Source: Lentisphaeria bacterium UBA1776 (lineage in GTDB: Bacteria; Verrucomicrobiota; Lentisphaeria; Victivallales; Victivallaceae). From it: 31,019 nucleotides of DNA. Location of the stretch: the NCBI GenBank assembly GCA_002314605.1, contig DCGO01000070.1, positions 34,897 through 65,915 of the forward strand, given 5' to 3'. Made by a program: the position numbers and the translations under genes. The notes under the pieces are model-generated. The model ran no database searches. It worked only from the letters and a program-made list of their open reading frames with translations, and was not told the origin of the DNA. Positions 23,137 through 31,019 of this stretch are shown one piece after another (position 1 is the first letter of the stretch; each line of letters starts with the position of its first letter).

Positions 23137-25248
23137 TTATTCCATTTCTTTCAAAGCGGCCTTGCGGCTCAGACGGATCTTGCCGGACTGGTCGATGTCG
23201 ATGACTTTGACCGTCACGAAGTCGCCTTCGTTGCAGATGTCCGTCACCTTGCCGATGCGGTAGTCCGCCATTTCGGAAATGTGGAGGAGTCCGTCCAGAC
23301 CGGGGAGGATCTCGACGAAAGCGCCGAATTCCCGGATGGTCACCACTTTGCCGCGGTAGATCTTGCCGACTTCGGCTTCCGCAGTGGAACCCTGGACGCG
23401 CTCCATGGCCATATCCAGATGGGCCTTGTCCTGGGCCATGATCTTCACGTTGCCGTCGTCGTCCACATCAATGGTGGCGCCGGTTTCGTCGGTGATGGAA
23501 CGGATATTCTTGCCTCCGGGGCCGATGAGGGCGCCGATCTTCTCCGGATTGATCCGCAGCGTCGCCATCCGGGGCGCACGCTCGCTGACCTCTTCGCGGG
23601 GTTTGGCAATGCAGTCGGTGACGACTTTCATGATCTCGCCGCGGGCGGCCTTGTTCTGGACCATGGCCTCACAGAGAAGGTCAATGGGAATCCCGGGGAG
23701 TTTCAGGTCCAGCTGGAAGCCGGTGATGCCTTCGGAGGTCCCGCAGACTTTGAAGTCCATGTCGCCGAAGTGGTCCTCGGCACCGAGAATGTCGGTGAGG
23801 ATGAGATAGCGGTCGCTGTTCTCTTCCGTCACCAGACCGCAGGAAATCCCCACCACCGGGGACTTGATGGGCACACCGGCGTCCATCAGGGCCAAACTGG
23901 CGCCGCAGACACTGGCCATGGAGGTGGAGCCGTTGGAGCTCATGATTTCGGAGACACAGCGGACCACGTACGGGAAATCTTTCGGAACGACCTTTGCCAC
24001 CGAGCGCTCGGCCAGGTCGCCGTGCCCGATTTCCCGGCGTCCGGGACCGCTGATGCGACCGACTTCGCCCACGCTGAAATTCGGGAAATTGTAGTGGAGA
24101 TAGAATCTCTTGGTGCTGTTGCCGGGTTCGGCGGTCACATCGTCATACTCCTGAGCATCCTTTTCGTTTCCGAGGGTGGCCAGCACCAGTGCCTGGGTCT
24201 CGCCGCGGCTGAAGAGGGCGCTGCCGTGAACCACGGGAAGAACTCCCACTTCGGCGGAGAGGGGACGCAGCTGCGTCACCGCCCGTCCGTCGGGCCGGTA
24301 ATGTTTGTTCAGGATCACCGAACGGGTCACCGTCCGGACATAATCATCAAACCCCTTCATGGTCTCAAGGGTGAAATCATCATCGCTCATTTCCGCAAAC
24401 TGCCCGCGAAGGGCGGCGCGGGCTTCGCCGAGGAGAGTATCCATGGCTTCCTGACGGTCCTGCTTTCCGGGGATGGTGCAGACGCCTTCAATACGGTCGG
24501 CACAGAAACTTTCAAGACCCTTCTGCAGCGCCTCCGGCACCAGATGGAGTACGGGAGTCTTTTTGGCTTTGCCGCCCTTGGCCGCCAGCTCATTTTGAGC
24601 CTGACACTGGAACTTGACGATCTCGTTGGCCAGACGCATGGCGTCTCCCAGCTCCTGCTCGGAGCATTCATATGCCTCGCCCTCGATCATGATGACCTTG
24701 TCGGGGAGACCGGCATAGATCAGGTCCAGCGTGGAACGCTTCATCTCCTCCACGGTGGGGTTGGCGACGAATTTGCCGTCCACCTGACCGATGCGGACCG
24801 CACCGATGGGCCCTTGGAAGGGCATGTCGGAGAGGGTCAGCGCACAGCTGGCGCCCAGCATGGCCAGCACATCGGGTTCATTGACCCCGTCGTAGCTCAA
24901 AAGCACGCACTGGACCTGGACTTCATCAAAATACCCTTTGGGGAAGAGGGGACGGAGAGGACGGTCGGTGACCCGGCAGGTCAGGATCTCCTTTTCCGTG
25001 GGACGGCCTTCGCGCTTAATGTAGCCGCCGGGGAATTTGCCCGCGGCACTGTACTTTTCGCGGTAATCCACCTGCAGAGCCAGAAAATCGGTTCCCTGCT
25101 TGGCGGCCCCGGAACAGGCAGTGGCCAGCACGATGGTGTCGCCCTGACGGACCAGACAGGATCCGCCGGCGAGTTTGGCGACTTTGCCGGTGGAAATCTC
25201 CATGGACTTCCCTTCGGCGATCTGGAAAGAAACTTTTTCTTCGGCCAT
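23137..25248 (-). CDS. pnp: Polyribonucleotide nucleotidyltransferase (PNPase)
   Basis: From ATG 25248 (MAEEKVSFQIAEGKSMEIST) the product is 703 residues, standard for PNPase, a trimeric 3'-5' phosphorolytic exonuclease of mRNA turnover. An in-frame start at 25395 is upstream but has no ribosome site, while AAGGAG precedes 25248. Two RNase PH-like halves are visible, with TDRPLRPLFPKGYFDEVQV in the first and YNFPNFSVGEVGRISGPGRR in the second. A KH domain (IGALIGPGGKNIRSITDETG) and a C-terminal S1 domain (EFGAFVEILPGLDGLLHISE) follow. The usual upstream neighbour rpsO is absent here; tRNA-Glu precedes it. The stop lies five bases from the structured intergenic element. Confidence 0.97.
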   Translation of the reverse strand: MAEEKVSFQIAEGKSMEISTGKVAKLAGGSCLVRQGDTIVLATACSGAAKQGTDFLALQVDYREKYSAAGKFPGGYIKREGRPTEKEILTCRVTDRPLRPLFPKGYFDEVQVQCVLLSYDGVNEPDVLAMLGASCALTLSDMPFQGPIGAVRIGQVDGKFVANPTVEEMKRSTLDLIYAGLPDKVIMIEGEAYECSEQELGDAMRLANEIVKFQCQAQNELAAKGGKAKKTPVLHLVPEALQKGLESFCADRIEGVCTIPGKQDRQEAMDTLLGEARAALRGQFAEMSDDDFTLETMKGFDDYVRTVTRSVILNKHYRPDGRAVTQLRPLSAEVGVLPVVHGSALFSRGETQALVLATLGNEKDAQEYDDVTAEPGNSTKRFYLHYNFPNFSVGEVGRISGPGRREIGHGDLAERSVAKVVPKDFPYVVRCVSEIMSSNGSTSMASVCGASLALMDAGVPIKSPVVGISCGLVTEENSDRYLILTDILGAEDHFGDMDFKVCGTSEGITGFQLDLKLPGIPIDLLCEAMVQNKAARGEIMKVVTDCIAKPREEVSERAPRMATLRINPEKIGALIGPGGKNIRSITDETGATIDVDDDGNVKIMAQDKAHLDMAMERVQGSTAEAEVGKIYRGKVVTIREFGAFVEILPGLDGLLHISEMADYRIGKVTDICNEGDFVTVKVIDIDQSGKIRLSRKAALKEME

Positions 25249-25386
25249 AGTTGCACTCCTTTTTTGTGCTTTTATAGATGGTGTGACAACACCGGCCGGA
25301 CAGACGATCCCTTCCCGTAAGCGGAATCGCGGTATCAGGACCCGGAAAAATCCCGGAGACTGATAACGCCCGAATTCCACAGTGAG

Positions 25387-25411
25387 AAAAAACATCTGCG
25401 CCGAACGGCGC
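25387..25411 (-). terminator. Possible terminator after tRNA-Glu
   Basis: On the minus strand GCGCC-GTTC-GGCGC (25411-25398) is followed after five bases by six T residues (25392-25387). The gap before the T run makes it only a moderate terminator, so some read-through into pnp is possible. Confidence 0.45.
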
Positions 25412-25421
25412 TGCAGTAAAA

Positions 25422-25497
25422 TGGCATCCCCAACGGGAGTCGAACCCGTGTTGCCGGGATGAAAACCCGGTGTCCTAGGCCTCTAGACGATAGGGAC
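25422..25497 (-). tRNA. tRNA-Glu (anticodon UUC)
   Basis: A 76-base cloverleaf with encoded CCA at 25424-25422. The anticodon stem CCGGG/CCCGG encloses TTTTCAT, so the anticodon is TTC. The T arm is ACGGG-TTCGACT-CCCGT and the D arm contains TCGTCTAGAGGCCTAGGA, typical of tRNA-Glu. The acceptor stem has G1 opposite U72 and U6 opposite G67, two wobble pairs. A promoter lies directly upstream. Confidence 0.95.
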
Positions 25498-25513
25498 GCG
25501 CGACATAAGACAG

Positions 25514-25541
25514 AATATACCCCTGTTTTTCTTTTTTACAA
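25514..25541 (-). promoter_or_regulatory. Promoter of tRNA-Glu
   Basis: On the minus strand TTGTAA (25541-25536), a 16-bp spacer and TATATT (25519-25514) lie about 17 bases before the mature tRNA 5' end. Confidence 0.6.
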
Positions 25542-25560
25542 GGCAGTTTCCAAAGTTTTT

Positions 25561-25968
25561 TCAGGGTTTTTCCGTTTTTCCCGCTTTTGCAGACTTCCGG
25601 CAGCCGGGGGCCCGGTCCCAGTCGATGGGGGTTTTCTCTCCATTTTCATCAATGGCCACAAAAACGCAGCTGGACTGAAACCGTCTGTTTCCCTCGACCT
25701 TTACAATAATATCGAAGCTGAAACTGGTGTTGCCGCGTTTCGGATTGTCGGCAAAAAATTCCAGGATTTCGCCACGTCGCACCGGCGCATGAAATTCCAC
25801 GGCGGAGAATTTGCGGCTCACGATCCTTTTGACGCCGGTATATTGCACCGCATAGATGGCTGCGGCTTCGTCCATCAGATACATCAGCTGTCCGCCAAAC
25901 ATATTGCCGTGGATCCCCACATCGCCATTCAGGCACATTTTGCTGGTGATCTTTTCCATGATTTTCAT
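25561..25968 (-). CDS. Acyl-CoA thioesterase, hotdog fold (YciA/BACH type)
   Basis: The 135-residue product is one hotdog domain. The family motif GNMFGGQLMYLMDEAAAI includes the probable catalytic aspartate in MDEAA, and the strand VEFHAPVRRGEIL follows, as in YciA-type cytoplasmic acyl-CoA thioesterases that release CoA from acyl-CoA esters. Chain-length preference cannot be told. Its ATG overlaps the mazG stop (ATGA), so it is translationally coupled to mazG, in the order rnr, mazG, thioesterase. The C-terminal tail after WDRAPGCR is short and basic. Confidence 0.85.
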   Translation of the reverse strand: MKIMEKITSKMCLNGDVGIHGNMFGGQLMYLMDEAAAIYAVQYTGVKRIVSRKFSAVEFHAPVRRGEILEFFADNPKRGNTSFSFDIIVKVEGNRRFQSSCVFVAIDENGEKTPIDWDRAPGCRKSAKAGKTEKP

Positions 25969-26768
25969 TTCCGGTGTTTGGCTTCCTGCCAGAGGGACTC
26001 CATGAGTTCGATCCCGGCGGATTCAACCGGAATGCCCCGCCGGGCAAGTTCCTCCTCAATATAATGGAAGCGCTCTGTAAACTTCCGGTTGGTCATGCGG
26101 AGCAGTTCCTCGGAAGTGCGCCGCTTGCGGAACCTTGTCAGATTGGCGATGACAAAGAGGATATCCCCCAGTTCCTCATCGGCATTCTCTTCGTCATGCC
26201 GGGCCAGCGCCGTTTTGAACTCGGCAACCTCTTCGTCCAGTTTGGCGACAATGGCATCCTGACTTGTCCAGTCAAACCCCGCCTTGGCGGCTCGTTTCTG
26301 GATCTTTTCGGCGTAATTCAGGCCGGAAAGTTCCGCAGGAATCCCGTCCAGCAGGGATTTCCGGGACTGGTGATCCTTTTCCTGCGATTTGATCTTTTCC
26401 CAGATCTGAACGACATCGGTGGCGCTTTCGGCATGTTCGTCCCCGAAAATATGGGCGTGCCGCCGGATGAGCTTCCGGTTGATATTGTCCAGCGCATCCC
26501 GGAGGGTGAAATCTTTCTCCTCCTCCGCGACTACGGCCTGAAAGACCACGTTCATCAGGAGGTCTCCCAGTTCATCGCACATGGCAGCGGTATTCCGGGT
26601 CTCCAGCGCCTCCAGATACTCGGCCAGTTCCTCGGTCATGCACCGGGCCAGAGTTTCCCGTGTCTGGATCTTGTCCCACGGGCAGCCGTTTTCCGGGTCC
26701 CGCAGACGCTGCAGGATCACCACCAGGGAATCCACCGTAGGCGGCAGATTCTTGAAATTTGTTGTCAT
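25965..26768 (-). CDS. mazG: Nucleoside triphosphate pyrophosphohydrolase MazG
   Basis: The 267-residue product has two MazG all-alpha domains, as in E. coli MazG (263 residues), which hydrolyses non-canonical or excess NTPs to NMP and pyrophosphate. The N-terminal domain has LRDPENGCPWDKIQTRETL, the metal-binding EELAEYLEAL and DELGDLLMNVVFQ. The linker RRHAHIFGDEHAESATDV is conserved in the family. The C-terminal domain repeats the metal motif in KLDEEVAEFKTAL and ADEELGDILFVIAN. It starts 14 bases after the rnr stop and overlaps the thioesterase start. Confidence 0.96.
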   Translation of the reverse strand: MTTNFKNLPPTVDSLVVILQRLRDPENGCPWDKIQTRETLARCMTEELAEYLEALETRNTAAMCDELGDLLMNVVFQAVVAEEEKDFTLRDALDNINRKLIRRHAHIFGDEHAESATDVVQIWEKIKSQEKDHQSRKSLLDGIPAELSGLNYAEKIQKRAAKAGFDWTSQDAIVAKLDEEVAEFKTALARHDEENADEELGDILFVIANLTRFRKRRTSEELLRMTNRKFTERFHYIEEELARRGIPVESAGIELMESLWQEAKHRK

Positions 26769-26782
26769 TTGCTCCGATCTTC

Positions 26783-28741
26783 CTATGCTTTGCTCCGGGA
26801 TACCGGCTTGAATTCCGCCGAACCCCGGGCCACGTCGATCTGCGAAAGCCTGAGATAGACGTAATCGCCGATCCTGTATTCTCTTCTTCCCCGGGTGTCG
26901 ATCATGTGACCGCCCCGCCGGGAAATGTTCTGCGGCAGATTTTCACGGGGGATAAATCCGTAGATCCCGATCTCCGGAATCTCGGCCAGAAATCCTCCGC
27001 TGGTGATTTTCGCCACGATCCCCTCGTAGAAATTTTCTCCGGTACGCTCCAGCTGCTCGGCCAGATACCGGAGTTTCAGCCGGTCGCTGGCGGCAAAGAA
27101 GGCATTGTCGTTGTTTTCTTCCTTCGCCGAAACGTATTCGGCCAGAGATTTCATGCTTGCGGCGGGGCGGGTACGCTGCTTTTTGTCAAAATTCCACAGC
27201 TGCTGATGGACCGTCAGGTCCGGATAGCGCCGGATGGGACTGGTGAAATGGCAGTAGAAATTTTTGCCCAGTCCGAAATGGAGACCCGGTTCTTCGGCAT
27301 ACCCGGCCCGGGGGAGGGAGCGTAGAAACATATTCAGTATCAGCATCTTCCTCGGCCCATCCGGCAGTTCCGCCAGAAAGCGGAGGCAGTTTTCCCGGTT
27401 GCTCAAGTCCCCGGTGGAGATCCCAAAATTGTCGGCGATCTGCCCCTCGAATTCCATCAATTTATCCGGTTCCGGTTCAGCATGGACCCGGTACAGTCCC
27501 GCCACGCCGATACGGCGGAGTTCCTGCCCCACGGCACTGTTGGCTGCAAGCATGCATTCTTCCACAATGAATTCACTTTCCCGTTGTATCTTGGTCCCCA
27601 TGCCGGAGATCTGATCGGCGTTTTCATCGCACAATACCCGGATCTCCGGGAGCGCAAGGTCCAGAAAACGGTCGGTCTTCGCCCGCAGTTCCCGCATTTT
27701 CTGCGTAATGCCGACCAGCAGCTTCATTTTGGAACAGAAAACTTTGCTCCACCCTTCCGGGATGGATTTGCCGTCGATGAAATTCTGCACCGTTTCATAA
27801 TCCAGCCGCCGGGCAATGCGGACGGTGGTGTGACAGCGGCGGAATTCCACGATTTTCCCGGTACTGCGCTCGATCTGGAAGATCACCGAGTGTGCCGGAC
27901 AGTCGGTGTTTTCGTGCATGCTTATATGGGCTGTAAGGGTTTTGGGAAGCATCGGGAGCGTCCGCCCGGGCAGATAGGCGGTGAAACTCCGCTTGTACGC
28001 CCCCTGATCCAGCGGGGATTTTGGAGCGACCCATGCGGCCACATCGGCAATATGGACACCGACTTCAAGAAGCTGTCTGGTCTTGCCGGGGGCGATGGAA
28101 ATGGCATCGTCAAAGTCCTTGGCGTCGGTGGGATCGATGGTGACGGTGAAGCGCCTGCAGAGATTTTCCCGCTCGATCTCCCGGGACACCACGGCTGCGG
28201 CTGCGGCGTCTTCTTCTGCAGAGTAGGCCGGTTCCAGATGATATTCGGCGCAGACGGCGTCCAGATCGCCCTTGATGGAGCCGGCTTTACCGATGGTGGA
28301 GGTTATGGCGGCAGCGTGTCCCTCATCCGTCCGGAGGAGTTTCAACCTGACCCAGTCTCCCCGGTGGGACCCCTTCATGCCGCCGGCCAGAGGGATGGCG
28401 TCCGGAAGGCTCCGGTCCAGCGGACGTATGATGCGCCCTGCCAGAACTTCGCCCACAAACTCTTTGCGTCCGGGGGCTTCCACGGCAAGGATCTCCCCCA
28501 CCGGTCCCCGGCCGTCTTCGCCGGGTGTCCATGCCGCCCGGACCTGATCGCCGGAAAGGGCTTGATGCAGAAAGTGAGGCGGAACAAAAATATCCGGGAT
28601 TCCCTCCGGATCCGTGACTTTTATGAATCCGTACCCGGAGTGGGTGACGGAGAGGATCCCTGAGGCTTCCTGCCGCTCCAGAGCCCGCCGGGTACTGCCG
28701 CCACGGCGCTTGTGAGGAGGTTTGAACTGATGTTTTGCCAT
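26783..28741 (-). CDS. rnr: Ribonuclease R family 3'-5' exoribonuclease
   Basis: The 652-residue protein is an RNB-family hydrolytic exoribonuclease of the RNase R type. Cold-shock domains come first (GYGFIKVTDPEGIPDIFVPP, about 37-56). The RNB domain carries the catalytic aspartates D203, D209, D211 and D212 in TIDPTDAKDFDDAIS. RRYPDLTVHQQL and AGLYRVHAEPEPDKL are further family segments. A C-terminal S1 domain (YEGIVAKITSGGFLAEIPEI) ends the protein. It is shorter than E. coli RNase R (813) because it lacks the N-terminal helix-turn-helix and the long lysine-rich tail. AAGGAG precedes the ATG. With pnp nearby, two RNA-degrading exonucleases lie within 6 kb. Confidence 0.94.
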   Translation of the reverse strand: MAKHQFKPPHKRRGGSTRRALERQEASGILSVTHSGYGFIKVTDPEGIPDIFVPPHFLHQALSGDQVRAAWTPGEDGRGPVGEILAVEAPGRKEFVGEVLAGRIIRPLDRSLPDAIPLAGGMKGSHRGDWVRLKLLRTDEGHAAAITSTIGKAGSIKGDLDAVCAEYHLEPAYSAEEDAAAAAVVSREIERENLCRRFTVTIDPTDAKDFDDAISIAPGKTRQLLEVGVHIADVAAWVAPKSPLDQGAYKRSFTAYLPGRTLPMLPKTLTAHISMHENTDCPAHSVIFQIERSTGKIVEFRRCHTTVRIARRLDYETVQNFIDGKSIPEGWSKVFCSKMKLLVGITQKMRELRAKTDRFLDLALPEIRVLCDENADQISGMGTKIQRESEFIVEECMLAANSAVGQELRRIGVAGLYRVHAEPEPDKLMEFEGQIADNFGISTGDLSNRENCLRFLAELPDGPRKMLILNMFLRSLPRAGYAEEPGLHFGLGKNFYCHFTSPIRRYPDLTVHQQLWNFDKKQRTRPAASMKSLAEYVSAKEENNDNAFFAASDRLKLRYLAEQLERTGENFYEGIVAKITSGGFLAEIPEIGIYGFIPRENLPQNISRRGGHMIDTRGRREYRIGDYVYLRLSQIDVARGSAEFKPVSRSKA

Positions 28742-28778
28742 AAAAAAGCTCCTTCATTGAAGAGACCGCAACAGTGGA

Positions 28779-28807
28779 AATATAAATTCACTCCGGCAAG
28801 TTTGCAA
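28779..28807 (-). promoter_or_regulatory. Promoter of rnr-mazG-thioesterase
   Basis: On the minus strand TTGCAA (28807-28802), a 17-bp spacer and TATATT (28784-28779) form a near-consensus promoter about 37 bases before the rnr start. Confidence 0.65.
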
Positions 28808-28822
28808 GCGCGATCGTAAAAT

Positions 28823-28864
28823 TTTCCGGCCGGAAATTGCAAAAAGCGGATTCGCGTGTAGGTT
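28823..28864 (+). promoter_or_regulatory. Promoter of the metallophosphoesterase with 14-bp palindrome
   Basis: TTGCAA (28837-28842), a 16-bp spacer and TAGGTT (28859-28864) form a fair promoter. A perfect 14-bp palindrome TTTCCGGCCGGAAA (28823-28836) abuts the -35 and lies between this and the divergent rnr promoter. It could be an operator. Confidence 0.4.
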
Positions 28865-28886
28865 AATGGAAAACGAAGGAGTTGTC

Positions 28887-30992
28887 ATGTTCAGATATTT
28901 TGTCTGTTTTTTGGCGTTTTTGTCAATGTCCGCCGCGGAACCAGAACTCATTCACATTTTCACTCCCGGCAAGCACCCAGGCTGGAAGTTCGAGGGGACA
29001 CATCTTGTGACCAAACAGACTTCCACGGGGATGGAGCTGTGCACTTCCGAGTTCTGCCGGTCCCATCTGGTGTATCCGGTAACGCTTTCGCCGGGACGGA
29101 GCTACCGCATCCGTCTGCAGGGGACCGGACCGCTGGATCTTTTCTTCCGCCGGGACCATGCGGATGCGTTTTACGATCTTGAGGTACGGGATGTTTTCCG
29201 GAAGAGCCCGATATTCGAGGCGGTTTTTACGCCGGATGCGGAAAGTCCTGCCGGCGGGCGGTTTATTCTGCGCCCTGCAGAACGCAATGTCCCGGTGACA
29301 CTGGAGCGGTTTGAACTGAAACCCCTGGGAGGGGAGCCTCCGTCGCTGCCGGAGGACAGGGTCCGCCGGTTGATCCGGCCGCCGGCAGCGGGACGGGGCG
29401 TGGTGTTTTCGGACGGCATGCTGACGGAGGACCGGGCGAAGGCGGTCGCCGCCGGTCACGGCAATCTGGTCCGGCTGCGTTTTCAGGGATCCGATGCCAT
29501 CGGAAATGTCCGCAAGGCCTGCCGGCTCGCCCGCAGGTACGGGGTGAAGATTACTCTGGAATTCATGCATGGCGGAGATTCTCTGGCTGGATCTTCGGCT
29601 CTGGCCGATCTTTTCCAGGAATACAGGGATGTTATCTGGGCGGTACGGCCGGGGGGGCAGGTCATCCCGGAAAATCTGGCAAAATTCCGGGTGAGATTTC
29701 CCGACATGTGGATCATGCGGGAGCTTTCCGCCTGCATTCCGGCGGAGATCGTGTACGATCAGCGTACCATTTACTGCTGCAATATTTCCACCCGGGAGGA
29801 ACTCCGTTCATTGCGGTCGCTTCTGGCATATTTCCGCGTGCCGGTGCTGGCGACGGTGCCCTCCGCCATGGCGGATGCTGCGGAGCGTGCGCTGGTGAAC
29901 TGGGTGATTGCAGTCAGGCCTCCGGAATTGAACAAGGAACTGGAAAAACTGGAGCGGCTCCTTGCAAAAAACGCTTCCGCCGAGGATCAGGAAGCGTCCA
30001 TCGTCCGGGCGGTCCAGCGGGCAAGGTCCCGGGATTCCCTGGTCTTCGGGCTCATAACTGACACGCATTACAGGAGGAACTCTCCGAAGGATGCAAAGGC
30101 GCCCGCATGGTGTTATGCCGCAGCCCTGCCGCAGGCCCGGCGAATGGCCGGACTGGCGAAAAAAATGAAGGCGGATTTCATTGCCGTCACGGGGGACATT
30201 CTTGACGGTCCTGGTGACAGCCGGGCGGCGGAAAAGGACCTTGCCGGTATGATGACCGCCATGGCTTCTGCCTGTATCCCGGTGCTGGGGACCCGGGGGG
30301 ATCATGACCGGTTTCCGGCGGATGCGGACTTTCATCGGATCGTGACGCTTCCGGCATTGAAGGCGGGGGCCAAAGGGGATCCGGATCGGCCGGAAAGCAC
30401 TTATTACAGCATGGATTTCCCGAAGCGGCGGATCCGGGTCATTGTCCTGGATACCGGCGGGAGCATGACGGCGGAAGGGGGGCCGGACGCCGGCATTCAT
30501 CAGGTGCAGTATCTTGCAAAGACCGGACTGGATTTCCGGGATAAGCCGGACGGGCGAAGCTGGAGTGTCCTCCTGCTGGGGCACGCACCTGCCAGCTGCG
30601 ATACGATGCTGAATCACGAAGCGCTGAACGGCGTGCTGGCAGCTTTTCTGACCGGCGGAAAGTATGCCGGGACGCTTTATCCGGCGGATACCGGTTCCGT
30701 CTGCGGCAGAGTTTCCTGCGATTTTTCAGCACAGGGGCCCATGCGGATTTTGGGGATGTGCCACGGCAATTTCCATGAGATGCGGCGCTGGGAGAAGGTT
30801 GTTCACAAGGGGGCCTTCCGGGAATATCTCTTCCCCTGCGCCTTTCCGGAGCCCGGAGCGGCGGCAACGCGTCCCCGGGAGAAAGACACGCCGGAAGCTG
30901 GAAGTTTCAGCTTTGTGGTGCTGGACCCGGTCAAAAAGACGCTGAAGATCTTCCGCTGCGGTGCCGGATTTGACGAGTCGTACTCTTTGTAA
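28887..30992 (+). CDS. Secreted multidomain metallophosphoesterase
   Basis: I chose ATG 28887 (701 residues) because AAGGAG lies six bases upstream and a signal peptide starts there (MFRYFVCFLAFLSMSAAE). Residues ~20-150 look beta-rich, like a carbohydrate-binding or other jelly-roll domain. Residues ~169-345 have a TIM-barrel flavour: RGVVFSDG, GNLVRLRF, KACRLARRYGVKITLEFMHG. Residues ~383-690 are a calcineurin-like metallophosphoesterase: LITDTHYRR (D-x-H, ~388), VTGDILDG (~435), GTRGDHDR (~470, replacing the usual GNHD), LLGHAP (~563) and a final CHGNFH (~623, replacing GHxH). So the metal site is mostly present but altered at two points. The substrate is unknown; export suggests an envelope or extracellular phosphoester. 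Confidence 0.8.
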   Translation: MFRYFVCFLAFLSMSAAEPELIHIFTPGKHPGWKFEGTHLVTKQTSTGMELCTSEFCRSHLVYPVTLSPGRSYRIRLQGTGPLDLFFRRDHADAFYDLEVRDVFRKSPIFEAVFTPDAESPAGGRFILRPAERNVPVTLERFELKPLGGEPPSLPEDRVRRLIRPPAAGRGVVFSDGMLTEDRAKAVAAGHGNLVRLRFQGSDAIGNVRKACRLARRYGVKITLEFMHGGDSLAGSSALADLFQEYRDVIWAVRPGGQVIPENLAKFRVRFPDMWIMRELSACIPAEIVYDQRTIYCCNISTREELRSLRSLLAYFRVPVLATVPSAMADAAERALVNWVIAVRPPELNKELEKLERLLAKNASAEDQEASIVRAVQRARSRDSLVFGLITDTHYRRNSPKDAKAPAWCYAAALPQARRMAGLAKKMKADFIAVTGDILDGPGDSRAAEKDLAGMMTAMASACIPVLGTRGDHDRFPADADFHRIVTLPALKAGAKGDPDRPESTYYSMDFPKRRIRVIVLDTGGSMTAEGGPDAGIHQVQYLAKTGLDFRDKPDGRSWSVLLLGHAPASCDTMLNHEALNGVLAAFLTGGKYAGTLYPADTGSVCGRVSCDFSAQGPMRILGMCHGNFHEMRRWEKVVHKGAFREYLFPCAFPEPGAAATRPREKDTPEAGSFSFVVLDPVKKTLKIFRCGAGFDESYSL

Positions 30993-31019
30993 GATATAGG
31001 GTACCTCTAAAAATTCATT

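Overview
This window is a stretch of ordinary, densely packed bacterial chromosome: 21 protein genes, one tRNA gene and three non-coding gaps of more than 400 bases. Every bacterial-core protein reads as Gram-negative. lpxD and rfaE2 point to lipopolysaccharide, there is a periplasmic Prc-type protease, and several proteins have signal peptides. Pyruvate:ferredoxin oxidoreductase together with malic enzyme suggests an anaerobic or fermentative life. The GC-rich coding sequence, a secreted Pectate_lyase_3-type beta-helix protein, a Sel1-repeat protein and A-rich leaders would fit a gut-type member of the PVC group, for example Lentisphaerota (Victivallis-like) or Kiritimatiellota. That placement is my inference and not something the sequence proves.

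Layout, left to right. 1-3617 (minus) is a tightly coupled run hisF > malic enzyme > lpxD > Sel1-repeat protein, the last cut by the window edge. 3702-7166 (minus) is a secreted TPR protein, a secreted beta-helix protein and an HAD phosphatase, with the first two overlapping. 7339-8649 (plus) is mnmE, divergent from the TPR gene. A 434-base gap follows with a promoter/terminator pair that could make a small RNA of about 85 nt, then the rplM-rpsI ribosomal operon. 10095-12760 is a Prc-type protease overlapping a YbaK-type deacylase, followed by rpsA (six S1 domains).

The rpsA terminator is directly followed by the 5' end of a group II intron with no reverse transcriptase, a relic of a class C-like insertion. 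15085-21584 (minus) holds nifJ, an ArnT-like membrane glycosyltransferase and an iron-type alcohol dehydrogenase. A plus-strand pair, dCMP deaminase and rfaE2, diverges from the dehydrogenase through overlapping promoters. The 22638-23131 gap is filled by an unassigned structured element with exact 12-bp inverted ends and at least five strong hairpins. From 23137 to 28741 (minus) lie pnp, tRNA-Glu, an acyl-CoA thioesterase, mazG and rnr, so two RNA-degrading exonucleases are close together. A secreted metallophosphoesterase with an unusual middle region (28887-30992, plus) closes the window.

No complete insertion sequence, CRISPR array, prophage or defence locus is present. The points most worth a second look are the inverted-repeat-bounded element, the group II intron relic, the candidate small RNA and the multidomain metallophosphoesterase. 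Good sigma70-like promoters (TTGNNN, 16-17 bp, TATNNT, some with a TGN extension) are readable before most transcription units.
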